In this document: positions 1-8,646 of the stretch, piece by piece
How positions within the stretch are numbered: position 1 is the first letter of the stretch
Layout: each line of letters begins with the position of its first letter
Assembly: GCF_900101845.1 (NCBI RefSeq)
Contig: NZ_FNAM01000027.1
Coordinates: forward strand, 1-64,000
Direction: 5' to 3'
Length of the DNA: 64,000 nucleotides
Source of the DNA: Sporomusa acidovorans
GTDB lineage: Bacteria > Bacillota > Negativicutes > Sporomusales > Sporomusaceae
Made by a program: the position numbers and the translations under genes
Notes under the pieces: generated by a model
Told to the model about the DNA's origin: nothing
Databases searched by the model: none
What the model saw: the letters and a program-made list of their open reading frames with translations, nothing else

Positions 1-26
1 TGACCCTACCGCGATTTTATGGACAC
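1..26 (+). repeat. IS3 left terminal inverted repeat
   Basis: Begins TGACCCTACCGCG and pairs imperfectly (18 of 26 positions) with the reverse complement of 1284-1309. Confidence 0.8.
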
Positions 27-68
27 CGAGAACGTGTAGTATAATATAAACGCGGGAGGGATTCACGA

Positions 69-353
69 GTGAAAACATTTGATAAAGAATATAAGTTAAT
101 GGCTGTTAAGCGGGTTAAAGAAAGCGGAAAACCGGTAGCCGAAGTGGCGCGAGAGCTAGATTTGAGCCCCAATACACTGCATGGCTGGATGAGCAAATTC
201 GGTAAACACGGTGAAAATGCTTTCCCTGGCAGTGGTAATCTGCATAGTGCTGATGAAGAATTGCGCAAGTTGCGCAAAGAAGTCCTGGAATTAAAAGAGG
301 AAAACGCAATACTAAAAAAGGCGGCCGCCTACTTCGCGAAAAACCAGAAATAG
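69..353 (+). CDS. IS3-family transposase OrfA
   Basis: This is the DNA-binding and regulatory subunit of the IS3 transposase, 94 residues with a GTG start. The N-terminal half has the transposase helix-turn-helix pattern (EVARELDLSPNTLHGW). The C-terminal half is a Leu/Glu/Lys-rich coiled coil used for multimerisation. A GGGAGG Shine-Dalgarno lies upstream of the GTG. The frame ends at a TAG shortly after an A-AAA-AAG heptamer, where a -1 frameshift would fuse it to OrfB as OrfAB. On its own, OrfA of this family typically represses or modulates transposition. Confidence 0.92.
   Translation: MKTFDKEYKLMAVKRVKESGKPVAEVARELDLSPNTLHGWMSKFGKHGENAFPGSGNLHSADEELRKLRKEVLELKEENAILKKAAAYFAKNQK
314..320 (+). 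promoter_or_regulatory. programmed -1 frameshift site (A AAA AAG)
   Basis: The heptamer A-AAA-AAG lies in the OrfA reading frame (codons CTA AAA AAG) and is followed by a GC-rich stretch. After a -1 slip the frame stays open across the gap into OrfB at 368 (through REKPEIERFRF). That is the classic way IS3 elements make the full OrfAB transposase. Confidence 0.8.
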
Positions 354-367
354 AGCGTTTTCGGTTT

Positions 368-1216
368 ATGGAAGCGCATCGCTCCAAGTTTCGGGTGACG
401 AAGATGGCCGAGGTATTGAATGTTTCCAGGAGCGGATTTTATGCATATTTAACAAGACCGGTTAGTGAACGTCAGCAAGAAAATGAATTATTACTACAAA
501 AAATTAAAGAAATACACCGAAGATCGAAGGGTACTTACGGCTACCCACGCATAGCTGATGAGCTCAAAGATCAAGCTGCCGGAGCTCCTGCGCCAAGCAA
601 AAACCGTGTTTATCGATTGATGAGGGATGCCGGAATCAGGGCTAAAACCGTTAAAAAATATAAAGCAACAACTAACTCCAATCATGACCTTCCTGTCGCT
701 GAAAACCTGCTCAATCGCGAATTTACAGCAAAGAAACCTAATCAGAAGTGGGTTAGCGATATCACGTATATATGGACTGATGAAGGCTGGCTATACCTGG
801 CTGGGATTATGGACTTATGTGGACGAACCATTGTTGGTTTTTCAATGGCTGACCACATGAGAAAATCACTGGTAATCGCTGCTTTAAACCAAGCGGTTGG
901 CAGAACTAAAGCCGGAAAAGGGCTGCTAGTCCATTCAGACAGGGGCATTCAATATGCCAGCCACGCCTACCAAGACGTGTTGAAAAAGAATGGTTTTAAA
1001 TGTAGCATGAGCCGTCGCGGCAACTGTTGGGATAATGCCCCCATGGAGTCTTTCTGGGGCAAGCTGAAACAAGAATGGCTATATGGACATCGGTTTAAAA
1101 CCAGGGACGAAGCAAAAGCAGCTATCTTTGAATATATTGAAGTCTTTTATAACAGGCGGCGAAAGCATTCGAGCAATAATTATAAAGTTCCTATGGAGTT
1201 TATGAAAGCAGCTTAG
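368..1216 (+). CDS. IS3-family transposase OrfB (DDE integrase)
   Basis: This is the catalytic part of the transposase, 282 residues as an independent frame. The N-terminal HTH_21-like region carries RRSKGTYGYPRI. The integrase core (rve) has the three acidic residues in WVSDITYIW, VHSDRGIQY and NAPMESFWGKLK. It is probably translated mainly as an OrfAB fusion through the slippery site upstream. The frame is uninterrupted. Transposition in this family goes through an excised circle formed by the terminal repeats. Confidence 0.94.
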   Translation: MEAHRSKFRVTKMAEVLNVSRSGFYAYLTRPVSERQQENELLLQKIKEIHRRSKGTYGYPRIADELKDQAAGAPAPSKNRVYRLMRDAGIRAKTVKKYKATTNSNHDLPVAENLLNREFTAKKPNQKWVSDITYIWTDEGWLYLAGIMDLCGRTIVGFSMADHMRKSLVIAALNQAVGRTKAGKGLLVHSDRGIQYASHAYQDVLKKNGFKCSMSRRGNCWDNAPMESFWGKLKQEWLYGHRFKTRDEAKAAIFEYIEVFYNRRRKHSSNNYKVPMEFMKAA

Positions 1217-1283
1217 TCAATATAGTATGAATTCATGAAATAATGTGTCATACTAAGCATTTCTGAGATATTGTGCGTTTGTC

Positions 1284-1309
1284 GTGTCTACTGAGCCGAG
1301 GTAAGGTCA
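1284..1309 (-). repeat. IS3 right terminal inverted repeat
   Basis: Read on the minus strand it begins TGACCTTACCTCGG. It mirrors the left end, with the best match in the outer 13 bases and again at positions 22-26 (GACAC). Confidence 0.8.
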
Positions 1310-1325
1310 GACCAGTTATAAATCT

Positions 1326-2567
1326 CTAATAATTCACAATGCCCTTTCCAGAAACCAAGTGTTCTGGAACTTTTACATCTTTCGTTAAAGGGTGATTGGC
1401 AAAAAACAACCTTATAGCTCTGATTGCTGTGTATGTATCATTCATTAAATCAAACTGCTTCTGATATAGTGTGACATCATATTGATTGGAAGTTAATTCA
1501 TGCGCTGGCTTTTGACGAATATTTCTTATGGTTTTTAATGGCTTAATGATTAAATCTGTGATATTTTCTTGGGTTCGGATGTTTTTACCTAGCCATTCTT
1601 CAAGCATCACGAGGCTCCCCTTATCTTTACCTAATTCGTCCTTGCGATCAATGCCCTGTATATGTAGAGTATCTTTTTGAAATGTTTTATAAGAAATATT
1701 ATGAACGATGATTTTTTCAAACACGAGAACAAAATCATAATAATTTTTTAGAGTTGGCAAAAGTATATTCCGAAATCCCTCTGGCATCTCAGAATAGTGA
1801 GTTCCAAAAGTTTTGTTAAATAGTTTAGGGATTCCCATGTGTTCACACTGTTCATTTATAACTTTTATTTCTTCAAGCAGGTCATGAAAAATCCATGTTT
1901 CCATGACCCATTTACCTTTTATTAAATTATCAACAAATCCAGCATTTATCTTGCATTTTCTCTGATTCGTAAGTTCAAACCCTTTCCATAGCATCTGTTT
2001 TTGAGAAGATAGCTTTGCCAAATCACAAACGAAAACACCCACAGCACGTTCCAAATGCTTACCATCTATATAAGCCATCCCATAGTTTTTGATATATTCA
2101 TCCTCAATCGTTTTGTCATCTATATATTCATCCTTCACACAGATATTTCCACGGTACCCATTATCCATTATCACGAACTTTGGGTTGTTAACATATCTCT
2201 CTAATATCTCAATATTAAAATAGATGATTTTAAATTGTTTTTCGCCCTTCTGCATCAATACGGAATATGGCTTAGTATAATCTAATGGGACAGATTCAAG
2301 TGCCTTTCTCGTTGGGTACAGAACCGAATAATTCGTATCCTTAGATATGTTTTCTTTCTGTCGATCTACCGGTATAGTAAAATCAAAACCTTTTATATGC
2401 GGATTTATGACTTCTTTTTCCGAGAGTACTTCGATAAGTCCTTCATCAATCAATTCGCACAAAATGTTATAATCATAAGATTTCATATTATAAACCGGCA
2501 AGCCATTGAAATCATGAGATTTTATATAGTACTTTATTATTTCATTTAATACAGTCTCTTTTTTCAT
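1326..2567 (-). CDS. HEPN-motif protein, second gene of a putative defence pair
   Basis: I do not recognise a named family. Near residue 351 (ATG start) the sequence IRNIRQKPAHEL carries an R-x4-H motif inside a helical context, followed by a Tyr/Gln-rich helix (YDVTLYQKQ). HEPN ribonuclease or nucleotidyl-transfer effectors use such a motif. The N-terminal 300 residues have no motif I can name. The ORF opens at a TTG at 2585, but AGGAAG sits about 9 nt before the ATG at 2567, so I prefer that start. It lies 18 nt after the stop of the SEC-C/nuclease gene and is surely co-transcribed with it. The IS3 element sits 16 bp beyond the stop. Codon use and AT content match the cargo zone. The HEPN call is inference from the motif. 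Confidence 0.6.
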   Translation of the reverse strand: MKKETVLNEIIKYYIKSHDFNGLPVYNMKSYDYNILCELIDEGLIEVLSEKEVINPHIKGFDFTIPVDRQKENISKDTNYSVLYPTRKALESVPLDYTKPYSVLMQKGEKQFKIIYFNIEILERYVNNPKFVIMDNGYRGNICVKDEYIDDKTIEDEYIKNYGMAYIDGKHLERAVGVFVCDLAKLSSQKQMLWKGFELTNQRKCKINAGFVDNLIKGKWVMETWIFHDLLEEIKVINEQCEHMGIPKLFNKTFGTHYSEMPEGFRNILLPTLKNYYDFVLVFEKIIVHNISYKTFQKDTLHIQGIDRKDELGKDKGSLVMLEEWLGKNIRTQENITDLIIKPLKTIRNIRQKPAHELTSNQYDVTLYQKQFDLMNDTYTAIRAIRLFFANHPLTKDVKVPEHLVSGKGIVNY

Positions 2568-2585
2568 CTCATACCACTTCCTCAA

Positions 2586-4982
2586 TTATTCGTATTGTAT
2601 ACAACATTTCTTATATTTTTTGCCACTCCCGCAAGGGCAAGGATCATTTCTGTCAACTTTTCTATGATATTGGCGCTGAAAGCTTTCTATCCTGCTTTTG
2701 GCATATTTGACACTCAGTACTTTTAAGCGGTCAATATCACCAGCCGGAATGTCATTATAACTGCATTGTTTTCCCTTCGCACCAAGCAGCTTACCATCCT
2801 TATCATAGTCAAGGTCAATCCACATAATTGGCATTGATTCATCGCTAAAAATTGTAGACAATACATAATCCTGGCGTTCTAATGTACTCATGACTTTGAT
2901 TCCAGGGGAAGCAACGAATAGGCAATACTTAATTTCCCCGAAGGCAGACATTACAAGCATTCTGCCGATTTCAGGCTGCCTTCGCAACGCATGATGAATT
3001 GCTTTGCAAAAATCGTCTTTAGCTTCTGAGGACAAGTTTAAGAGGAAATGTGCCGTATCAATCCTATTTTCGTCTGTGCCTCGTTCTAACAGCAGGATTA
3101 TTTCTGTTATTTCATTAGGCATGCCCTGTTTAGGCTTTGTTGGCTTTAGCTCTGGCAGATATAATCTGCAGAAATAGTTATCCAAATCTTCTCTATAGCC
3201 ATGCCAATTTACCATGTGCTCTGCGGGGAATTTAGATGCTGTAATCGAGTATATATTGTGTTTAATGTACATGCCTAAGTGATCAAGTTCATCTCTCATT
3301 GCAATTTGAGGAATATCTATAGCAATCTTCCGCTGTTTCAAAAAATGCAGAAAATATATGGGCGAGTCAAAATAGTTTGCGTACAACAATAAATCATCAT
3401 ACGAAATTACAATTGTTTTACTCGAAAGCGTGATAAAGTTCAGTTTTTCCGCTCTTGCTGCAAATTCGTTAAAATTATCTACGGTTATAGAAAATGAATA
3501 GACTTCCTTATAATCCGAGAGTCTACTGATTTCAAATTTCTTGTGTTTTTCAGCGTCGTAGAATGGAGCAGGCTGGTGCTCATTTATGTACCTTATAGTT
3601 CGGCTGCATTGAGCATCAGCTTCTTGGGCGAGCTTTGTATATGCTTTGATATGGGCGCCGAAGTCATTAATCGGTGGCGTCTGGGGGAAGGAGCCCGCTT
3701 TTACTTCGATGATAAACAGGTAATTTTCATATGTAATAAGCAAGTCATTTTCGTTCATCTGCTTTAAAGAACTACCTGCAGGATAGTAATTTCCTGTAAA
3801 AGCCGTTGCTCCAGGCAGCAAATTCAAAAATAGCGCCTTAACCATGTCTTCGCTGGCTATGTTCTGGCGCTTACTCCACTTATCAACATACTCAGGTTTC
3901 AATCGGAAGATTGCCTTCTGTAATGCTCGATAAAAATTATCAAATAAAGAATAATAATCAAATCCGTATGAGATGCCATCTATCTTTATAAACGGTTTCT
4001 TCTTGGTCGGCAGTTCCATGATCGGCCAGCCCGAAAACTCTGAGTCGTCAAAGAAGGTTTTACATTCTCCAATGCCAAAAGACAAAGCATCAATCAGTCT
4101 TGCATCCCATCCGGTAACGTGAGAAATGTTATTTAAAGCTTCGCCGAATATTTTTTCGACTATGGGATTCATTACATTTCGCGCCTCATCACTTGCTGCT
4201 TCGGAGGCTAATTCCAAATCAACTGCTTCAAATAGCTCATTGAACTTCTTCCCCATGTCCATCCAAGCATCCGCTAAACCCTGTGACATAGAATATTCAA
4301 GTTTTTCAAGTCCTTCAATTATTTGCTCAGTTGTAACACCAAACAATTCCACAAGTACATCATTATGCAGAGGCAAAAGTTTTTTGAGTGGCTCAAGTTC
4401 AAATGCTTGATAGCGCTTCCCCCTGACAAAATAGAGCATCTGAGATTCTACGATGTAGCACATCATCTCATTAGAAATCTCGCCGGAATCTTCTTTATAT
4501 ACCGACCAATAATGATAAAAATACACGAACTCCTTATACAAATCTTCTATGTCCGCGTGAATTGAATGCCATCGTTTCTCCTGTTCTTCTTTCGATTCAG
4601 TATCATCAAAATGGTTTTCTGTTGAGACCAAAATGCTTTGGATATATTCCTGAGCCCTGATAACCATATTTTCTTCGCTCGTATAATCAAGCTCAGAAAA
4701 CTTATTCAAATGGGACAGCATAGCCATGTCTTTAGTGAATTTAAGTATCATTAAAGGATCACATACAGATATTTTTTCTTTTATTTTTTTGACCTTCTCA
4801 TCTATGCGTTCTTTAACTTTCGGGTATTCGTCTTTATAAAACGCTTGCAATTGGACATGCTGTTCGGGTGTACTTAGATTGCGTATAGACACAACCTTAC
4901 CACATCGAGCAAGTTCAAATAGCCCATCATTATAATAATCATCAGCTTTAACTAATCTTTGCTTATGTTTCTTTTTACTCAT
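2586..4982 (-). CDS. PD-(D/E)XK nuclease-like protein with C-terminal SEC-C zinc motif
   Basis: A 798-residue protein, first gene of a two-gene operon. Residues about 410-428 (NENDLLITYENYLFIIEVKA) have a beta-hairpin with D413 and E426-V-K428, the signature of a PD-(D/E)XK or NERD-like nuclease core. The last 22 residues form a SEC-C motif (C782, C784, C793, C794; NDPCPCGSGKKYKKCC), a zinc module found at the C-terminus of SecA and of many unrelated proteins, including defence proteins. The N-terminal 400 residues look helical and match nothing I can name. A GGTGG ribosome site precedes the ATG. The gene pairs with the HEPN-motif protein downstream. A role in phage or plasmid defence is inferred from this combination and its place on a mobile element. 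Confidence 0.65.
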   Translation of the reverse strand: MSKKKHKQRLVKADDYYNDGLFELARCGKVVSIRNLSTPEQHVQLQAFYKDEYPKVKERIDEKVKKIKEKISVCDPLMILKFTKDMAMLSHLNKFSELDYTSEENMVIRAQEYIQSILVSTENHFDDTESKEEQEKRWHSIHADIEDLYKEFVYFYHYWSVYKEDSGEISNEMMCYIVESQMLYFVRGKRYQAFELEPLKKLLPLHNDVLVELFGVTTEQIIEGLEKLEYSMSQGLADAWMDMGKKFNELFEAVDLELASEAASDEARNVMNPIVEKIFGEALNNISHVTGWDARLIDALSFGIGECKTFFDDSEFSGWPIMELPTKKKPFIKIDGISYGFDYYSLFDNFYRALQKAIFRLKPEYVDKWSKRQNIASEDMVKALFLNLLPGATAFTGNYYPAGSSLKQMNENDLLITYENYLFIIEVKAGSFPQTPPINDFGAHIKAYTKLAQEADAQCSRTIRYINEHQPAPFYDAEKHKKFEISRLSDYKEVYSFSITVDNFNEFAARAEKLNFITLSSKTIVISYDDLLLYANYFDSPIYFLHFLKQRKIAIDIPQIAMRDELDHLGMYIKHNIYSITASKFPAEHMVNWHGYREDLDNYFCRLYLPELKPTKPKQGMPNEITEIILLLERGTDENRIDTAHFLLNLSSEAKDDFCKAIHHALRRQPEIGRMLVMSAFGEIKYCLFVASPGIKVMSTLERQDYVLSTIFSDESMPIMWIDLDYDKDGKLLGAKGKQCSYNDIPAGDIDRLKVLSVKYAKSRIESFQRQYHRKVDRNDPCPCGSGKKYKKCCIQYE

Positions 4983-5131
4983 GTCACAAATCCACCTTTC
5001 GCGAAGAGGGCTTTTTAAAACTCCAAAAACCTCGAAATCGAAGGGTTAAGTGTTGCTGCTGCCGCATTTTGTCCAGCAATAGACGGGGGAAACTGTCACC
5101 TAAAACTTTTTCCAAGACAATGATGCAACTA

Positions 5132-6706
5132 TTATCTGAGATTTAGGTATCGGTCCATAATATTACGCAGTTGCTCTGAATCAGGATGCCAGTCGTCTGG
5201 ACATTCTTTCGCTCTTGGGATAATACTAAGAACCTGCTCTCTCTCTAACTTTGCAAAATCTAAAATTTCTTGTCTTATATTTTTTTCCGCCATTGCATTA
5301 ACAGAATTATGTAGTACATCCCATGTACCCAATAATAACATATCAAAACCTCTACCATAGTAATTAAACCATAACAGATCAGAGTCTCCGTCTGGATATT
5401 TCTTATCTGGTAACTGATCAATGAAGTTTTCTATTTTTTCATACAACCAAATCCCATTCCAAATTTCTTCCGCCTTAGATAATGAACAAAATTCCCGCCA
5501 GAAATTTTCACCTAATAGACCAATAAAGCCGCTCATGTGCCTTGCTACTGTTGGCCTCTGTCTTAATAAATCTTCGACAGACAGCGTACTTTTCAGGTCA
5601 CCTACACGCTTTGCTAAATGATCCATAGCAATTTTCATTCCTATTTTTTTTGCCAATCGGAATGATATATTATCTAAATGGCATAACGAATTACTCAAAT
5701 CACTAAAGATCCAATATGATACATTAGCTAATACCAATTCTTCAAAACTCTCTTTTACACTACGTGAATATAGTGATGGTCCAATTTCAATATTCCTAGA
5801 TATCAATACAAGTAAAATATAGACACAATTTACCCGAAATATTGCATGTGGTCTTGCTCGAAAATTCATCGCTAATAAATCAATCAGTCTTATTCTCTCA
5901 CTATCATTTCCTTCAATAATCCGTCGAAGATACTCTTGTGCGGATACAAGACGTGCATCTGTAGGAATATCCATATGAACGAGTAACAATTTTTCTTTTG
6001 TGTTTCTTAGCTGTTCTATTTCTTCTTTCTCGGCTTGTTTCCAGGCCATAATCTGTAATTGTTTAGCATTTTCGCGCACTATTGGCGCACATTCCGCAAC
6101 TAACTTATTCACATCTGATTGGAAGGTTTTTATTTGCTGCTCATCTATCTCTACTGAAAAAGTGTTTCGTGCGATTTCTAACAAGCGTGATCTTTGATAA
6201 CTAAGCATGTTGGGGGCGCTTATAATCTTTTTCAATTCCTCAAATTTTTCTTTGCAGTTTTCCTGTGTGCAAATTAGTAATGGCTGATTCCAATCCTCAA
6301 TGCTTAAAGCATCATAAACCCTAATTTCCCAGCCATTAATTAATACAATAACACGAGCCTGTATTTCAGGGTGGATTGCATAAAGATGAGCCTGTAATAA
6401 ATCTCCATAATCCATGTCTTTCCTATTTCCCGGCTTGGCCTCAATTATCCAAAAAGATTTTAGTCGTATAGTAGGTACATAATCTATAGAAATATGTTTT
6501 CTTCCCACTCGGTGAAACGGTTTACTTAACTTTAGATGTGGTTCTCGAATTATTTCATTTATTGTCCCCTTACTATAGCCAAGCATTCTTAATAAAGGGG
6601 CAATAAATTCTTCTCTTATGTCAGATTCATTCCACGTCGAAAAATCATGTTGAACCCAATCATTTAAAAACATAGCCTCCATTGAGTTCAAATCCAATTT
6701 ATTCAC
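5132..6706 (-). CDS. HsdR_N-like restriction endonuclease-fold protein without helicase
   Basis: A 524-residue protein. The N-terminal 130 residues resemble the type I restriction R-subunit N-terminal nuclease: an acidic helix near E33, then D75, then E89-A-K91 (FWIIEAKPG), followed by Q105-x3-Y109 (DLLQAHLYA), a layout seen in RecB/HsdR nucleases. There is no Walker A or DEAD-box motif, so this is not a complete HsdR, and no HsdM or HsdS gene is nearby. Residues 180-240 are Gln/Glu/Lys-rich and probably coiled coil; the C-terminal half is helical and unassigned. The gene is monocistronic, with 150 bp before the SEC-C operon. A DNA-targeting defence or addiction role is likely but not shown. 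Confidence 0.6.
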   Translation of the reverse strand: MNKLDLNSMEAMFLNDWVQHDFSTWNESDIREEFIAPLLRMLGYSKGTINEIIREPHLKLSKPFHRVGRKHISIDYVPTIRLKSFWIIEAKPGNRKDMDYGDLLQAHLYAIHPEIQARVIVLINGWEIRVYDALSIEDWNQPLLICTQENCKEKFEELKKIISAPNMLSYQRSRLLEIARNTFSVEIDEQQIKTFQSDVNKLVAECAPIVRENAKQLQIMAWKQAEKEEIEQLRNTKEKLLLVHMDIPTDARLVSAQEYLRRIIEGNDSERIRLIDLLAMNFRARPHAIFRVNCVYILLVLISRNIEIGPSLYSRSVKESFEELVLANVSYWIFSDLSNSLCHLDNISFRLAKKIGMKIAMDHLAKRVGDLKSTLSVEDLLRQRPTVARHMSGFIGLLGENFWREFCSLSKAEEIWNGIWLYEKIENFIDQLPDKKYPDGDSDLLWFNYYGRGFDMLLLGTWDVLHNSVNAMAEKNIRQEILDFAKLEREQVLSIIPRAKECPDDWHPDSEQLRNIMDRYLNLR

Positions 6707-6843
6707 CCCTAATCTCTAATATAAGTATGCTTATTTGTTTATAACAGCATGATACTATATACTACGTCCCAATTTACACATCATATTTGGAGATACTTTC
6801 TCAATTTCGTTTATATGTGTGATTATAAATATCTAATCATCGC

Positions 6844-7335
6844 TCAATCGGAAGTTACACGTAAAACAATACATAAAATTACAGGCGACCAAATAATCAA
6901 ATGATCTTCTATTGGTAAAATTGCATTAAGGCTTGTCCTATCATCAATTAGCAAAACATGTATCACTGCAATTAATACTACCCAACAAACAACAACAAGG
7001 AGTCGTTGTAGCATATATTTAAAAATATTCTGTACAAAAGTATATCTTCTCTCCTGCAATTCCCATAAAACCCATAATATTAAACTACTCCAAAATAGCC
7101 AATTTGATAATATAATAAGTAACCTAAACATCGGAAATGAGCATAACAGCCACTCTTGCCTAATTAGATAATCCCTTACGTTAAGAACGTCTTCATTATA
7201 AACGTTATACAAAAAAAATATTGTTCCTAATATGATTATCATTTCAGTTAAGAACAAAGGATCTACAGCATACAACAAATTAATTCGTGATTTTTTCTTA
7301 GCCTTTTTCTCTATCTCTTCCTCATATTCTACCAC
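6844..7335 (-). CDS. small integral membrane protein, unknown function
   Basis: 163 residues. A charged cytoplasmic N-terminus (EEEIEKKAKKK) is followed by about four hydrophobic segments, near residues 27-45, 68-90, 106-128 and 143-158. The GTG start lies a short distance after GGAGGAATT. No catalytic motif is visible. It sits between the HsdR_N-like gene and the toxin-antitoxin pair, on the same strand as both. It could be a membrane effector or anchor of a neighbouring system, but nothing in the sequence proves that. Confidence 0.55.
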   Translation of the reverse strand: MVEYEEEIEKKAKKKSRINLLYAVDPLFLTEMIIILGTIFFLYNVYNEDVLNVRDYLIRQEWLLCSFPMFRLLIILSNWLFWSSLILWVLWELQERRYTFVQNIFKYMLQRLLVVVCWVVLIAVIHVLLIDDRTSLNAILPIEDHLIIWSPVILCIVLRVTSD

Positions 7336-7451
7336 TTAATTCCTCCAAGCAATTATAATCTCCTTGCTTTAAACTAAGCTAACAACTTGAGCCATCGCAA
7401 ATCTTATTATTCGGTTTCCATATAAGTACGTCCTCATTTAAACGAACTATA

Positions 7452-7564
7452 CTAGTACCTTGTCACTAATATAAATTGTTTGAGTTAATACACACATTAG
7501 TGGCAGTAAAATGTCGTTAAATCGTTTTGTAATATCATTTATTTTATCTGTAACAAGGTACTAG
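7452..7564. repeat. 113-bp intergenic structure with perfect 12-bp terminal inverted repeats
   Basis: CTAGTACCTTGT at 7452-7463 is exactly repeated in inverse at 7553-7564. A second inner pair, CACTAAT (7464-7470) and ATTAGTG (7496-7502), is nested inside. The enclosed 89 bp are very AT-rich and contain no ORF. It could be a MITE-like element or a transcribed stem. It lies in the gap between the Panacea antitoxin gene and the small membrane protein. No target duplication is obvious. Confidence 0.5.
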
Positions 7565-7604
7565 CAAGGGAAATTCTAATAATCGAATATAGAAATTTGA
7601 TTTT

Positions 7605-8591
7605 TTATAGATTAGCTATATACCTCTTAAGATCATGCTTATTTTGAATATTAAAGTTATCCTTAATTTCTTTAAAATAGCTTCTTATAGACTCCTTTTC
7701 GATAATACGGCTACATATCTCGTCCGCTTTGCATTCTCCTCGTGCTTCTCTCCAGGGATGTTCTCTATGTGTTAATTCCTCTAGATATTTTGCATCATAT
7801 CGTACATATGCAAATTTAACCATTTCTAAAACATCTAATTGATCTTCATCAAAGATACTTTCATCAAAGTTCTCAACTTTTGGTATAGAGCTATAACCAT
7901 GTTTTTTATATTGATAATATAGATTGGGAATAACCGGACCATGTACCCATGCTTGAAAATCTTCTTGAAAGAATGTTCTATCCTTTAGAGCTAAGAGCCA
8001 GGCTTGAGCATAATAGATAATTTTTTGAAGTTTAAGCGGAGTAATAACCTCTTCAGCTTCAGTATCTATCTTGGATAGGAAATATTTAGCAACACGGACT
8101 ACACCATGATCTTCAACTTCTCTAAAATCATCTATTAGTTGACTAATCCGATTAAATAATTTTCTTTGAGCAACTTCAGAAAGACTACTTTTATTTCTTT
8201 CAAATAACTCTAACATCTTATTCGGATCTTTGAGTTCCTTTAGTTGATCGCTATAAATCTTACGGGGAGTAAAACCATCTAGATATCTTATAATAGTCGC
8301 TTCCCCCCACCCCAGCAAAGAAGCTAGCGGTTTTTTACCTATCTCATAGGTTTCCAGTAATTCTTCAATTTCAGCGACTTTAATTAGCCCCGCTAACTCA
8401 CGGTATTGATCATTAGCTAGTTTTAAGTTTTGGTCACTAATTTCAGCAATATAGACTTCATTACCGCATGACTTGCAATAAGGTATTTTTGCAAGATATT
8501 TGAAGGTTAAATTATCAATTGTAGATTCTACTTCTCTCTCCAGAAGTTCTACTTCTCTATCAGTGTCGCATTCAGGGCAGTATGTTTTCAT
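7605..8591 (-). CDS. antitoxin with YgiT/MqsA-like zinc-finger-HTH N-terminus and Panacea (DUF4065) domain
   Basis: 328 residues with two recognisable parts. The N-terminus carries paired C-x2-C motifs (C5/C8 and C39/C42) as in YgiT/MqsA zinc fingers. A short HTH follows around residues 72-110 (EIGKKPLASLLGWGEATIIRYLDG). Residues about 165-300 match the Panacea/SocA-like fold (ITPLKLQKIIYYAQAW, WVHGPVIPNLYYQY, LTHREHPWREAR). Panacea domains act as antitoxins that neutralise many unrelated toxins. The gene follows the MqsR-like toxin gene by 55 nt, in toxin-first order as in mqsRA. A perfect palindrome directly upstream is a good autoregulatory operator. Confidence 0.85.
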   Translation of the reverse strand: MKTYCPECDTDREVELLEREVESTIDNLTFKYLAKIPYCKSCGNEVYIAEISDQNLKLANDQYRELAGLIKVAEIEELLETYEIGKKPLASLLGWGEATIIRYLDGFTPRKIYSDQLKELKDPNKMLELFERNKSSLSEVAQRKLFNRISQLIDDFREVEDHGVVRVAKYFLSKIDTEAEEVITPLKLQKIIYYAQAWLLALKDRTFFQEDFQAWVHGPVIPNLYYQYKKHGYSSIPKVENFDESIFDEDQLDVLEMVKFAYVRYDAKYLEELTHREHPWREARGECKADEICSRIIEKESIRSYFKEIKDNFNIQNKHDLKRYIANL

Positions 8592-8605
8592 TTTGCATCC
8601 CTCCT

Positions 8606-8625
8606 GGTTACATCAAGATGTAACC
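8606..8625. promoter_or_regulatory. candidate operator palindrome between toxin and antitoxin genes
   Basis: GGTTACATC-AA-GATGTAACC is a perfect 9-bp inverted repeat with a 2-bp spacer. It lies about 15 bp upstream of the antitoxin ATG. The antitoxin has an N-terminal HTH, so autoregulation through this site is the natural inference. The position inside the operon suggests an internal antitoxin promoter or a roadblock. Confidence 0.6.
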
Positions 8626-8646
8626 GTTTCTTCTTTAGTGTAAAAC

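Larger units (their letters stand above)
1..1309 (+). mobile_element. IS3-family insertion sequence, apparently complete
   Basis: Two overlapping transposase frames lie between imperfect terminal inverted repeats. Both ends start TGACC, and 18 of the outer 26 positions agree between ends. The left end coincides with base 1 of the window, so the left flank and any target duplication cannot be seen. The right end falls 16 bp downstream of the stop codon of the next gene, which reads towards it. The frame organisation, A6G slippery site and DDE residues are those of the IS3 family; the subgroup is not assigned. No internal stop or frameshift damages it, so it may be active. Confidence 0.93.
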
